Positions 23,721 through 34,366 of a stretch of DNA of 64,000 nt are shown here, piece after piece (position 1 is the stretch's first letter; each line of letters opens with the position of its first letter). Made by a program: the position numbers and the translations under genes. Under the pieces are notes generated by a model that was given only the letters and a program-made list of their open reading frames with translations, was not told where the DNA came from and did no database searches. Source of the DNA: JACVRW01 sp963808545 (lineage in GTDB: Bacteria; Actinomycetota; Thermoleophilia; Solirubrobacterales; Thermoleophilaceae); NCBI GenBank assembly GCA_963808545.1, contig CAWEGB010000011.1, positions 372,001 through 436,000 of the forward strand, given 5' to 3'.

Positions 23721-24925
23721 GGCTCGGCGGACGCCTCGAGGGTCCCGCGCACCACCGCGGCCAATCGCTCGACGCCCGTCTCCAGCTCGGCCGGGCTGAG
23801 GTTGCTGAACGACAGGCGGACGGCGTTGCCGCCGCCTTCGCCGACGTGGAACGGGGGGCCGGGGACGTAGGCCACCCCGGCCTCGATGGCCGCCGGCCGC
23901 ATCGCCAGCGTGTCGATCCCCTCGGGCAGGGTGAGCCACGTCAGGAAGCCGCCGGACGGCTCCGTCCAGCTCGCTCCGTCCGGCATGTGCCGGCTCAACG
24001 CCGACGACAGCGCCGCCCAGTGCGACGCGTACAGCGCCCGGGCGTCGGGAAGATGGCGCTCGAACCCGCCGGCGCGTCCGTACTCCTCGACCAGGCGCTG
24101 CCCGAGACCGCCGGCACACTGGTCGGTGTTCTGCTTGGCCGCGGCGAGCTCGGCCACCACGTCGGCAGGGCCCACGGCCCAGCCCAACCGCACGCCCGGG
24201 AAAAAGCTCTTCGAGAACGTCCCGGCCTGAAGCACGATCTCCGGAGCGAGCGACCACAGCGTAGGCAACGCCGCGTCGTCGTCGAAGCACAGCTCGCGGT
24301 AGGCCACGTCCTCGAGGATCAGCAGCTCGTGGCGGCGACAGAGCTCGACCAGCTCGTGGCGCCGGTCCAGCGGCAGCGTCCGGCCGGTGGGGTTCTGGTA
24401 CTCGGGAATCGTGTAGACGAACTTCGGCCGCAGGCCGTCCGCCAGACGCGACTCGAGCTCGTGGACCCGCAGCCCGTCGTCGTCCATCGCGATCGGAATC
24501 ACCTCGGCCTCGGCGCGCCCGAACGCCATCAGAGCAGCGAGGTAGGTCGGCGCCTCGACGGCGAGCGCGTCGCCGGGATCGACGAGGGCCTGGCACATCA
24601 GCGCGATGCACTCCATCCCGCCGCTCGTGACGATCAGCTCGGTGGTCTCGGGTCGGCGGCCCTGCAGCTGTTGCTGGCGGTCGGCCAGGTACTCGCGGAC
24701 GCTCGGGATGCCCTCGCAGGGCGTGTACTGCAGGGCCACCGAGGCGTCCTCGCGCAGCAGTCGCACGGCGATCTCGTCGAGCTCGTCGGTGGGAAACGTT
24801 GCGGGGTTCGGAAAGCCGCCCGTCATGGACAGGACGCCGGGCGGGCTACCGGCGAGGATCGTGGCCAGCTCGTCGCCGCCGGGCAGCTGTGTCCGGCGCG
24901 CGAACGCGGAGACGAAGTCAGTCAT
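23705..24925 (-). CDS. PLP-dependent aminotransferase (fold I, LysN/ARO8-like)
   Basis: A 406-residue class I/II aminotransferase. Visible are LSMTGGFPNPATFP (N-terminal substrate loop), TSGGMECIALMCQAL (PLP phosphate region), YTIPEYQNPTG (176-181 with the Asn for the PLP oxygen), ILEDVAYRELCF (Asp206) and TFSKSFFPGVRLGW with Lys239 forming the internal aldimine. The pattern LSFSNLSPAELETGVERL at the end is typical of the 2-aminoadipate/aromatic and branched MocR-like enzymes without a DNA-binding domain. ATG 24925 overlaps the stop of the upstream RraA-like gene by eight bases, so the pair is translationally coupled. I infer that it makes a 2-oxo acid for that aldolase. Confidence 0.88.
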   Translation of the reverse strand: MTDFVSAFARRTQLPGGDELATILAGSPPGVLSMTGGFPNPATFPTDELDEIAVRLLREDASVALQYTPCEGIPSVREYLADRQQQLQGRRPETTELIVTSGGMECIALMCQALVDPGDALAVEAPTYLAALMAFGRAEAEVIPIAMDDDGLRVHELESRLADGLRPKFVYTIPEYQNPTGRTLPLDRRHELVELCRRHELLILEDVAYRELCFDDDAALPTLWSLAPEIVLQAGTFSKSFFPGVRLGWAVGPADVVAELAAAKQNTDQCAGGLGQRLVEEYGRAGGFERHLPDARALYASHWAALSSALSRHMPDGASWTEPSGGFLTWLTLPEGIDTLAMRPAAIEAGVAYVPGPPFHVGEGGGNAVRLSFSNLSPAELETGVERLAAVVRGTLEASAEPYSLR

Positions 24926-25592
24926 CGACCCGGAACCCCAGCGCACTCGCCTCGCCACGGTCGAGCGTCGCGACGTGCTCCTCGTAGTTGGTCAACTCGT
25001 GGAGCGTCGCGCCGCGGGCCTGCGCGGCGAGAATGGCGCGCTCGCTGCGGCCGATCAGCTCCGCTGCGTCGAGCGCGGCCTCGATCCTCTCCGCCGGAGC
25101 GATCAGAAGCCCGTCGTCGTCGCCGAACACGATGTCGCCCGGCGACACCTGGACGCCGCCGATGGCGACCGTCTGCCCGAGCGCGACCCGTGAGGCCGTG
25201 GTGCCCGACCGCGGCGTGGTGCCTCTGGCGAACACCGGCAGCCCGATGCCGCGCAGGCCGCGCAGATCACGGCAGAACCCGTCGGCCACGATTCCCGCGA
25301 GGCCGCGCCGTCGCGCCTCGGTCGCGAACAGCTCTCCGAAGACCGCGCCGGAGCCGCCAGCCGCGTTGATCACCAGTACGTCGCCGGGCGCGGCCTGCGC
25401 GAGCGCGCTCATCACCGGGAGATGGTCGTTCTCGGCCACGACGGTAAACGCCGGCCCGGCCATGCGGACGTCGGAGATCATTGCCCTGACTGCGGGATCG
25501 ACCACGGGGAGCGTCTTGTCGGCGTCGGATAGCGCGGAGACGTCAATCTCACGCAGCCTGTGGGTCAGGTCCACGCCCGCAGGGTCCCACAT
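24918..25592 (-). CDS. RraA-family protein (4-hydroxy-2-oxo acid aldolase-like)
   Basis: A 224-residue protein. The core motif PGDVLVINAAGGSGAVFGEL, followed by RRGLAGIVADGFCRDLRGLR (Arg108, Asp109) and GLPVFARGTTPRSGT, is the RraA/HMG-CHA aldolase fold, where the Arg-Asp pair binds Mg2+ and pyruvate enolate. The extra C-terminal 60 residues form a helical pair. Members are either RNase E inhibitors or class II pyruvate aldolases; actinobacteria with catabolic neighbours generally have the latter. ATG 25592 is chosen over a frame extension to 25664 that adds basic low-complexity sequence, though a GTG at the VDLTHRL position is also possible. It is coupled to the aminotransferase downstream. 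Confidence 0.82.
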   Translation of the reverse strand: MWDPAGVDLTHRLREIDVSALSDADKTLPVVDPAVRAMISDVRMAGPAFTVVAENDHLPVMSALAQAAPGDVLVINAAGGSGAVFGELFATEARRRGLAGIVADGFCRDLRGLRGIGLPVFARGTTPRSGTTASRVALGQTVAIGGVQVSPGDIVFGDDDGLLIAPAERIEAALDAAELIGRSERAILAAQARGATLHELTNYEEHVATLDRGEASALGFRVDD

Positions 25593-25973
25593 GCGCCGCT
25601 GAGTGCCGATCGTGGGCGTTTTGCTGATGTGGAGGCGCGGCCTTAGTCGTAGCTTGGACTGCATGAACCAGCACCTCGAGCACCTGGCGGCTACTCCACC
25701 GAAGCAGTCGCTGCAGAGCTACGCCACTGCACAACAGCGCCTCCGGATTCACGTCGGGGTGAATCGCCGGGCGCGGCCTGCTCGACTGCGAGCCAGGTCG
25801 GCGGGATCGGCGCCGTGGCTGCGCGCCAGGTGACGCTCCCACGTCGGCGACTCGGGGTAATCGGAGGTGGATGGACCACGAAGCGCTCCGCACGCACGTT
25901 CCACGTGGACACGGGACGGAGTGGCGCGGATCTCCACGGACTGAATCGGTGCGCGGCGTGGCATGATCTCGCG
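25593..25973. other. Gene-free interval between divergent genes
   Basis: About 380 bases between the RraA-like gene (minus) and the AraC regulator (plus). A plus-strand frame at 25663-25833 opens with MNQHLEHLAATPPKQSLQSY but has no ribosome site and no family resemblance, so I do not call it. I see no clear operator. Confidence 0.4.
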
Positions 25974-26417
25974 GTGACCAGCCGAGCCGCCGCAGACCAG
26001 CACCTGAGCGACCTCGCGCGGCTGCGCCGCGTCCGCGACCGGATCGACCGGGAGTACGCACAGCCGCTGGACGTCGAGGCGCTCGCTCGGGACGCGCACA
26101 TGTCGGCCGGCCACTTCAGCCGCCAGTTCCGGCTCGCCTACGGCGAATCGCCGTACAGCTATCTGATGACGCGGCGCATCGAGCGCGCGATGGCGCTGCT
26201 GCGTGGTGGAGAGCTCAGCGTCACCGAGGTCTGCTTCGAGGTCGGCGCCGCGTCGCTGGGGACGTTCAGCACTCGCTTCACCGAGCTGGTCGGGGTGCCG
26301 CCCAGCGCCTACCGCCGCCAAGAGGCGCACGCGGCGGCGAGGATGGCCCCGTGCGTGGCGAAGCGGGTGACCAGACCGGTCAGGAATGGAGAAGCGCCGG
26401 TGCCGACCCGCAGCTAG
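25974..26417 (+). CDS. AraC-family transcriptional regulator (DNA-binding domain only)
   Basis: A 147-residue protein consisting almost entirely of the double helix-turn-helix of AraC/XylS: RIDREYAQPLDVEALARDA, HMSAGHFSRQFRLAYGESPY, SYLMTRRIERAMALL, then SVTEVCFEVGAASLGTFSTR and FTELVGVPPSAYRR. There is no effector-binding domain, so a partner or constitutive binding is likely. GTG 25974 is chosen because homology begins shortly after. It lies 10 bases upstream of the VOC gene and in the same operon with the UvrA-like gene, so it probably controls this trio. The duplication of the order AraC-VOC-UvrA in other actinobacteria is from memory. Confidence 0.85.
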   Translation: MTSRAAADQHLSDLARLRRVRDRIDREYAQPLDVEALARDAHMSAGHFSRQFRLAYGESPYSYLMTRRIERAMALLRGGELSVTEVCFEVGAASLGTFSTRFTELVGVPPSAYRRQEAHAAARMAPCVAKRVTRPVRNGEAPVPTRS

Positions 26418-26427
26418 CGTGGCCGGC

Positions 26428-29183
<2,756 letters not shown>

Positions 29184-29383
29184 CCCGCGAGCGCCGCGTC
29201 GAGCACCGAGTCCGAGCTGCGGAGGGCCTCCATCAGCTCGTCCCGGAAGCGCTGAATCGCGAGGCGCATGAGCCGCTCGAGCGGCTCTGGGAGGACGGCC
29301 ATCAGCTCACGAGCCAGCTCGACGACGTCGCTCGACAAAGCCGCGACAGGTGCACCATCGCGCGCGCGCATCGCGCGAGGATC

Positions 29384-29629
29384 GCGGATGGCCAGCCAGT
29401 CGCGCACGTCGACCTGGTGCGCGACCGCAGGACTCGCGAGCCGGCCGAGCAGTACGGCTCCGCGGTCACCGCCCGTTGCCAGGCGCTCGGCCTGAACGTC
29501 AACATCATCAAGTTCCCCGGCCTGGGCAGCGTCCTGCGGATCGCGCCGCCGCTGACCATCACGCCGGAGGACATCGACCTCGGCCTGGAGATCCTCGACC
29601 AAGCCCTCGCCGAGGTCCCGGACCCCTAG
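29384..29629 (+). pseudogene. C-terminal relic of a class III aminotransferase
   Basis: The plus strand encodes VDLVRDRRTREPAEQYGSAV, then LGLNVNIIKFPGLGSVLRIA and PPLTITPEDIDLGLEILDQA before TAG. PPLT-x-(T/S)-x-E-(D/E)-ID is the classic end of class III (ornithine/GABA) aminotransferases. Nothing before residue-equivalent 350 of such an enzyme is present: no PLP lysine and no start with a ribosome site. It lies directly downstream of the UvrA-like gene and is a decayed gene end. Confidence 0.6.
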
Positions 29630-29648
29630 GCGACGATAGGTTGGATCG

Positions 29649-30449
29649 GTGCGGTTCGTTCGGGCGAACGGGGTCGAGATCGCCTACGAGCGCGTCGGCG
29701 AGGGACCACCGCTGGTGCTCGTGCACGGCGCCGCCGTGGACAGCCGCATGTGGCAACCACAGCTCACCGCGCTGGCCGGCGAGTTCACGGTCGTCGCCTG
29801 GGACGAGCCGGGGGCAGGCCGATCGTCGGATGTGCCTCCGGACTTCGGCCTGGCGGACTACGCGAACTGCCTCGCCGGGCTGATCGATGCGCTCGCGCTG
29901 GGCCCAGCGCACGTCGCGGGTCTCTCCTGGGGCGGGACCGTCGTGCAGGAGCTCTACCGCCACCGTCCCGAGCTCGTTGCGACCATGATTCTGGCCGACT
30001 CCTACGCCGGCTGGAAGGGGTCGCTGCCCGCCGAGGAGGTGCGCAGCCGGGTCGAGGGCCTGCGGCAGATGCTCGACGCGCCGGCCGGCGAGTTCGACCC
30101 CACGCTTCCCGGGCTGTTCGCCGGCGAGCCGCCGGCCGCGTTCGTGCCGCTGCTCGAGAAGATGGCCGCCGACGTCCGCCCCGAGAGCATGCGGACCGCG
30201 CTGAGCGTGATGGCCGAAGCCGACCAGACTGACCTGCTTCCGCACATCGCCGTGCCGACCCTGTTGGTCTGGGGAGAGCTGGACGCGCGCGCTCCGTTGA
30301 ACGTCGCCCGGAGCCTCGAGCACGCGATCCCGGACGCGGAGCTCGTCGTCATTCCCGGTGCCGGTCACGTGAGCAACCTCGAGCGGCCCGGGGCGTTCAA
30401 CGACGGCGTCCGCGAGTTCTGCCGCGCTCACCCGCCGCGGTCAGCCTGA
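29649..30449 (+). CDS. Alpha/beta hydrolase
   Basis: A 266-residue alpha/beta hydrolase. The oxyanion motif is PPLVLVHGAAVDSRMWQ, the nucleophile elbow is VAGLSWGGTVVQELY (Ser in G-x-S-x-G), the acid is in LLVWGELDARAP and the base in IPGAGHVSNLERP. No signal peptide is present. Members with this layout are esterases, haloperoxidase-like enzymes or meta-cleavage hydrolases. It lies 40 bases upstream of the flavin-hemerythrin gene in the same direction, so cotranscription is possible. GTG 29649 is the start. Confidence 0.87.
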   Translation: MRFVRANGVEIAYERVGEGPPLVLVHGAAVDSRMWQPQLTALAGEFTVVAWDEPGAGRSSDVPPDFGLADYANCLAGLIDALALGPAHVAGLSWGGTVVQELYRHRPELVATMILADSYAGWKGSLPAEEVRSRVEGLRQMLDAPAGEFDPTLPGLFAGEPPAAFVPLLEKMAADVRPESMRTALSVMAEADQTDLLPHIAVPTLLVWGELDARAPLNVARSLEHAIPDAELVVIPGAGHVSNLERPGAFNDGVREFCRAHPPRSA

Positions 30450-30489
30450 GCCGGCGCCTGCCAGGCGAGCAATAGAGTTCTCCGCCGGA

Positions 30490-32046
30490 GTGCCCGACTA
30501 CGGACACGACCTCCAGTTCGGCGTCTTCCTGAGCCCGTCCGCCGACCACCCCGAGAGGGTGATCGAAGCCGCTCAGCGAGCCGACAGCTCGGGACTCGAT
30601 CTCGTCACGTTCCAGGACCATCCCTACCAGCCGAGATTCCTCGACACCTGGACGCTCATCTCGTTCCTGGCCGCTTCCACCGGCCAGGTGACGCTCGCTC
30701 CAAACGTCCTCAGCCTGCCCCTGCGGCAGCCGGCGGTTGTCGCCAGGTCAGTGGCCGGCCTCGACATCCTCAGCGGCGGCCGGATCGAGCTGGGCATCGG
30801 GGCCGGGGCGTTCTGGGACGCGATCGAGGCGATGGGTGCGCGCAAGCTCACGCCGGGCCAGAGGGTCGACGCCCTGGCCGAGGCCATCGAGGTCATTCGT
30901 GAGGTCTGGGACACCGACCAGCGCGGCGGCGTGACCTTCGACGGTGAGCACTACCGGCTGAACGGCGCGAAGCGCGGGCCCGCTCCGGCGCACGAGGTGA
31001 GCATCTGGATCGGCGCCTACAAGCAGAGGATGCTGCGGCTGACCGGCCGAGTGGCCGATGGCTGGCTCCCGAGCGTGCCCTACCTGGAGCCGGGACAACT
31101 CGACAGCGGCAACGCGCGGATCGACGAGGCCGCCGTGGAGGCGGGTCGCGATCCGTCGGAGATCCGCCGCCTGCTGAACGTCGCCGACGCCTACTCCGAC
31201 GGCAGCCCCGGCCCTTTGTCGGGATCGTCCTCCGAATGGCCGGCACAGCTGGCCGCCTGCGCGGTCGACCACGGGATCGGCACGTTCATCGCCATGGGGG
31301 ACGAGCCCGCGGCGATCGAGGCGTTCGCGGAGCTCGCGCCGGCCGTCCGGGCGCTGGTCGAGCGCGAGCGGGCTCCCGCGCCGCATCGAGAAGCCGCGCC
31401 CGCCGTCACCTCCGAACAGGCGGCCGGCGAGTACGAGCGATTGGGACTCACCCCCACCCCGGACACCGGCGAGCGCCTGAGCAGTTCCATGCCCTGGGAC
31501 GAGGCCACGCGGCCCCACCGTCCGCAGTCGGCACCCGGCGTGGAGTACAGCGAGCGAGGCCGGCGCGTCGGCCAGCATCTGATCGACGTGCATGACGCTC
31601 TCCGCGCCGAGCTCACCGAGCTGCGGTCGGTCGTCGCTCAGGTCCGCGACGGCGAGCTCACGGCCGGTGATGCCCGCAGCACCCTCAACGAGATGGCCAT
31701 GCGACAGAACGACTGGACCCTGGGGGCCTTCTGCACCCGTTACTGCCGAGTGGTCACGCAGCACCACAACCTCGAGGACGTCGCGGTCTTCCCTCACCTG
31801 AAGCGAGCGGACCCCGAGCTCGAGCCGGTGATCGACCGCCTGACCGCCGAGCACCACGCCATCCACGACGCGATCGAGGCGGTTGACCGGGCGCTCGTCG
31901 ACCACATCAGCAACCCGCATGACTTCGACCGGCTCCAGGGGGCGATCGACGCGCTGACCGACACCCTGCTCTCGCACCTCTCCTACGAGGAGTACGAGCT
32001 GGTGGAGCCGCTGGCGCGAGTGGGCTTCGGGCCCGGCCAGGTCTAG
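30490..32046 (+). CDS. LLM-class flavin oxidoreductase fused to a hemerythrin domain
   Basis: A 518-residue two-domain protein. Residues about 1-285 are a bacterial-luciferase-like (LLM/F420 or FMN) TIM barrel: LQFGVFLSPSADHPERVIEA, DLVTFQDHPYQPRFLDTW, ATSTGQVTLAPNV-like stretches and RIELGIGAGAFWDAIEAMG. Residues about 355-515 are a hemerythrin four-helix bundle with di-iron ligands: His368 (IDVHD), His425/426 (TQHHNLED), His455/456 (AEHHAIHD) and His496 plus Glu500/501 (SHLSYEEYELVEPL). The middle is a linker with a possible second short module. The fusion couples a flavin hydride transfer site with an O2- or NO-sensing iron site. The start GTG 30490 is followed directly by the barrel. Confidence 0.82.
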   Translation: MPDYGHDLQFGVFLSPSADHPERVIEAAQRADSSGLDLVTFQDHPYQPRFLDTWTLISFLAASTGQVTLAPNVLSLPLRQPAVVARSVAGLDILSGGRIELGIGAGAFWDAIEAMGARKLTPGQRVDALAEAIEVIREVWDTDQRGGVTFDGEHYRLNGAKRGPAPAHEVSIWIGAYKQRMLRLTGRVADGWLPSVPYLEPGQLDSGNARIDEAAVEAGRDPSEIRRLLNVADAYSDGSPGPLSGSSSEWPAQLAACAVDHGIGTFIAMGDEPAAIEAFAELAPAVRALVERERAPAPHREAAPAVTSEQAAGEYERLGLTPTPDTGERLSSSMPWDEATRPHRPQSAPGVEYSERGRRVGQHLIDVHDALRAELTELRSVVAQVRDGELTAGDARSTLNEMAMRQNDWTLGAFCTRYCRVVTQHHNLEDVAVFPHLKRADPELEPVIDRLTAEHHAIHDAIEAVDRALVDHISNPHDFDRLQGAIDALTDTLLSHLSYEEYELVEPLARVGFGPGQV

Positions 32047-32336
32047 CTCACGGGCGCTGCGGCTTGGCCGACGGCCAGCCCGATAGCCGCCTCCAGGAGG
32101 ACATCGAGATCGCGCCCGTCGTCCGGGTAGGTGGCGTGTCCGAAGTGGACGGTTCCCACCAGGCTCCGGTCGTCCAGGTGACGCTGCACGGCACGGGCCA
32201 GGCGCTTCGCGACCATCACCGCCCCGGCCGGACCGGTGTCCGGAAGGAGGATCACGAACACGTCGCCGTTGATGTGCGCCACCGAGTCGGCCCGGCGCGT
32301 CCACCGGTTCAGATCTTCGGCGAGCAGTCCCGGCAT
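32043..32336 (-). CDS. Truncated, degenerate GGDEF domain protein
   Basis: A 97-residue frame that matches only the last two thirds of a GGDEF domain: RWTRRADSVAHINGDVFVIL, LPDTGPAGAVMVAKRLARAV, and GTVHFGHATYPDDGRDLDVL. The active-site GGDEF is replaced by NGDVF and the N-terminal substrate-binding half is missing, so it cannot be a diguanylate cyclase. It may retain a c-di-GMP-binding role or be a dead remnant. Its 3' end touches that of the convergent flavin-hemerythrin gene (four-base overlap). An 8-bp-arm hairpin lies just upstream of the ATG. Confidence 0.55.
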   Translation of the reverse strand: MPGLLAEDLNRWTRRADSVAHINGDVFVILLPDTGPAGAVMVAKRLARAVQRHLDDRSLVGTVHFGHATYPDDGRDLDVLLEAAIGLAVGQAAAPVS

Positions 32337-32342
32337 CAGCGC

Positions 32343-32364
32343 GGCAACCGAGAGATCGGTTGCC
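32343..32364. repeat. Perfect hairpin upstream of the truncated GGDEF
   Basis: GGCAACCG, a 6-base loop, then CGGTTGCC: eight paired bases with no mismatch. There is no T-run, so it is not a plain terminator. It marks the place where the GGDEF domain is cut. Confidence 0.5.
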
Positions 32365-32417
32365 CCATCACCTGGTCCTGATCAGCCAAGCCGGCAGCAG
32401 GTGAGGAGCTCACCGAG

Positions 32418-32881
32418 CTACAACGTGAGCTCTGCGCTGCGGTCATTCAGCGCGTCTTCGAGGGACCCGAGGACGATCCCGAACACTGCGTGGCGGATCG
32501 TCGCCTGGCCGAAGGCTCGGCGGTTGGCGGCGAGCTTCGGCAGCTCCTCGCGGGCAGGGTGGTAGCGGTCCATCAGCGGCCCGGCCGTCGGCCAGGTCGC
32601 GACGTGCTGGAGGAGACCCATTAGCAGGCCGCGAGAGGACCGGCGGCCCCGGCAGGAATGGCTTGAGCCGCGTGTATGCGGCGCCGAAGATGGCGCCGTT
32701 CAGCACGTGGAGCGCGAAGCCGATGGGTCGCCAGTCGATCCCCGCGCGTGACGAGCTTGCCCAAGATCTCGACGTCGTCGTACTTGGATTTGAAGAGGCG
32801 CTTGTCGAGGGGCTGCTCGAGCGTCATCACCACGGTCGCGATCGCACCCGCAACCCCGCCTCGCAAGCTCGTCTGCAGCAT
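32418..32881 (-). pseudogene. Membrane protein broken by two single-base frameshifts
   Basis: On the minus strand three frames read one protein: MLQTSLRGGVAGAIATVVMT and YDDVEILGKLVTRG in the first; IDWRPIGFALHVLNGAIFGA then YTRLKPFLPG in the second; GLLMGLLQHVATWPTAGPLM, DRYHPAREELPKLAANRRAF and ATIRHAVFGIVLGSL in the third. Removing one G near 32745 (in a GCGCGGGG run) and one base near 32640 gives an uninterrupted protein of about 154 residues with three helices. Both breaks lie in GC-rich runs, so sequencing error is as likely as real decay. The family resembles small actinobacterial membrane proteins of unknown role. Confidence 0.55.
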
Positions 32882-33100
32882 TGGTCGAGCATGTCAGGGG
32901 TTTCTGCGCTGGTACAACCGCCGCCGGCCATCGCCGCGATCGCCGATCTGCCACGTGTTGAGGCGGCTTGGCGGAACCCGGGCGAGCTAGTGCGCGGGTG
33001 ATGTCGAGCTTGGTGCAGCCGCTGTGCAGGTGGTCTGCACGGTGCGGGGCTGATGAACAGTTGTGCGCCAGTCACAGGGTTGCTCCACCGACGGCGGGTT

Positions 33101-33415
33101 TCAAAGGGCGGGACGCAGGATGAGCATCCCCCGGCTCGCGACGAGATGTGCCAAGTCGTCCGCCAAGCGTTGGACGTGTTCGCTCGCCTGTTGCTCGAAG
33201 CGCTCCACTCCGAGGATCTCGGCGATCAGGACATAATCGGCTTGGCTGGTGGACTGTCCGGGCACGTCCGCCGGCCGCGTAAGCCGCCATTCGGAGATCG
33301 TGTCCAGCGACCCGCGGACGATGTCGCGATCCTCCGTCATCAGACGCTCAAAGTCCTCGGCCAGCTCCGGCGAACGCAACTTGAACCAGATGAGGAGGGT
33401 CGCGGGAGGACTCAT
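33101..33415 (-). CDS. Small hypothetical protein, ferredoxin-like fold suspected
   Basis: A 104-residue protein, MSPPATLLIWFKLRSPELAE, ending VASRGMLILRPAL. It starts with a strand (LLIWFKL), then a long helix (LAEDFERLMTEDRDIVRG), a strand (SEWRLTRPADV), another strand (ADYVLIAEIL) and helix (FEQQASEHVQRLADDLAHLV), the pattern of a dimeric alpha/beta-barrel such as stress-responsive A/B or NIPSNAP-type proteins. That fold guess is inference. ATG 33415 has AGGA nearby. The 220 bases downstream (32882-33100) have no gene. Confidence 0.6.
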   Translation of the reverse strand: MSPPATLLIWFKLRSPELAEDFERLMTEDRDIVRGSLDTISEWRLTRPADVPGQSTSQADYVLIAEILGVERFEQQASEHVQRLADDLAHLVASRGMLILRPAL

Positions 33416-33435
33416 GCCGCCGCCGTGCGTGCTCC

Positions 33436-34257
33436 TCACGCCGGACTCGACTGCCGGGCGTGGCGCAGCGCCCAGTCCAGCGCGTAGTCGGCGACCTGCT
33501 CCCAGCCCGGCCAGGCGGGCAGCAGGTGCGGCCCCTCGAACTCCTTGACCTCGGTGACCGTGTCGGACTTGTAGTGCTTGGCGTTGGACCGCTGGATCGA
33601 CGGCGGCATCAGGTGGTCGTTGCTGCCGGAGATGAACAGCAGCGGCGCGCGCTCGTCGTTGCCGTAGTTGACCCAGGTGTCGTCCTTGCCCGGGTGGATG
33701 TTGGCCAGCGCGCTGCCCCAGAAGATCTCCCCGGACGCGGGGATGTGGTAGCGCTCGTACAGCCGCCGCGCCTCGTCCTCCGGGAAGCCGTTGGTGAACG
33801 TGTAGTTCCACTGCTCGAAGGTGAGGCCCACGGCCTTGTGGCGGTTGGCCGGGTTCCTGAGCACCGGGAACGAGGACCGGATCTGCGACAGCGGCACCCG
33901 CTTGACGCCCTCGGTCGGGGCCGAGTTGATCGCCACGCCGGCGGCACCGAAGCCGTGGTCGAGCAAGATCTGCGTGAACACGCCGCCGGCGGAGTGGCCG
34001 ATCAGGATCGCAGGCGAGTCGAGCGCGCTGACGATCGCCTCTAAGTGCTCGACGATCTGCGGCACGGTGACCTGCTCGATCGGCGTCGGGTCGGCGTTGA
34101 GCGCCTCAACCTCGACCGCGAAGCCGGGATATGCCGGGGCGAGCACGCGGTGGCCGCGCCCCTCGTACCTGGCGATCCAGTGCTCCCACGAGCGCGGCGT
34201 CACCCAGAACCCGTGGATCAAGACGATGGTCTCGGCGGCAGTCGGTTCGGGGCTCAC
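33436..34257 (-). CDS. Alpha/beta hydrolase
   Basis: A 273-residue hydrolase. Oxyanion region IVLIHGFWVTPRSWEHWIAR, nucleophile elbow AILIGHSAGGVFTQILLDHG (Ser in G-H-S-A-G-G), acid in PLLFISGSNDHLMPP, base in FEGPHLLPAWPGW. The start GTG 34257 is chosen for the AGAAGGG site eight bases upstream; an extension to 34338 is Arg/Ser-rich and unlike the family. Members with this layout include bromoperoxidase-like and carboxylesterase-like enzymes. It is the last gene of a minus-strand group that also holds two epoxide hydrolases. A candidate operator lies about 57 bases upstream. Confidence 0.85.
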   Translation of the reverse strand: MSPEPTAAETIVLIHGFWVTPRSWEHWIARYEGRGHRVLAPAYPGFAVEVEALNADPTPIEQVTVPQIVEHLEAIVSALDSPAILIGHSAGGVFTQILLDHGFGAAGVAINSAPTEGVKRVPLSQIRSSFPVLRNPANRHKAVGLTFEQWNYTFTNGFPEDEARRLYERYHIPASGEIFWGSALANIHPGKDDTWVNYGNDERAPLLFISGSNDHLMPPSIQRSNAKHYKSDTVTEVKEFEGPHLLPAWPGWEQVADYALDWALRHARQSSPA

Positions 34258-34313
34258 GGCGTGGTCCCTTCTCGTGGGGGTTGAAGTCCGACTCCCGCGC
34301 CGAGATACGTTAC

Positions 34314-34325
34314 TTGACCGGTCGA
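34314..34325. promoter_or_regulatory. Near-palindrome, possible operator
   Basis: TTGACCGGTCGA, a palindrome with one mismatch pair, between the epoxide hydrolase stop and the start of the downstream alpha/beta hydrolase. Similar TTGACCGGTC-type sites serve TetR repressors elsewhere, but no regulator is adjacent. Confidence 0.25.
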
Positions 34326-34366
34326 GGCGGCGGGCCACAGACCTGCGGATCCGCTCGTTGGCGGTG

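Noticed and set aside
23420..25369. Very long plus-strand open frame antisense to the aminotransferase and RraA-like genes
   Set aside because: High-GC codon bias leaves the antisense frame free of stops. It shows no domain, starts inside a frameshifted remnant, and the opposite-strand genes have clear catalytic motifs.
25663..25833. Plus-strand short frame MNQHLEHLAATPPK
   Set aside because: No ribosome site, no family resemblance, rapidly becomes Arg/Ala-rich low-complexity sequence.
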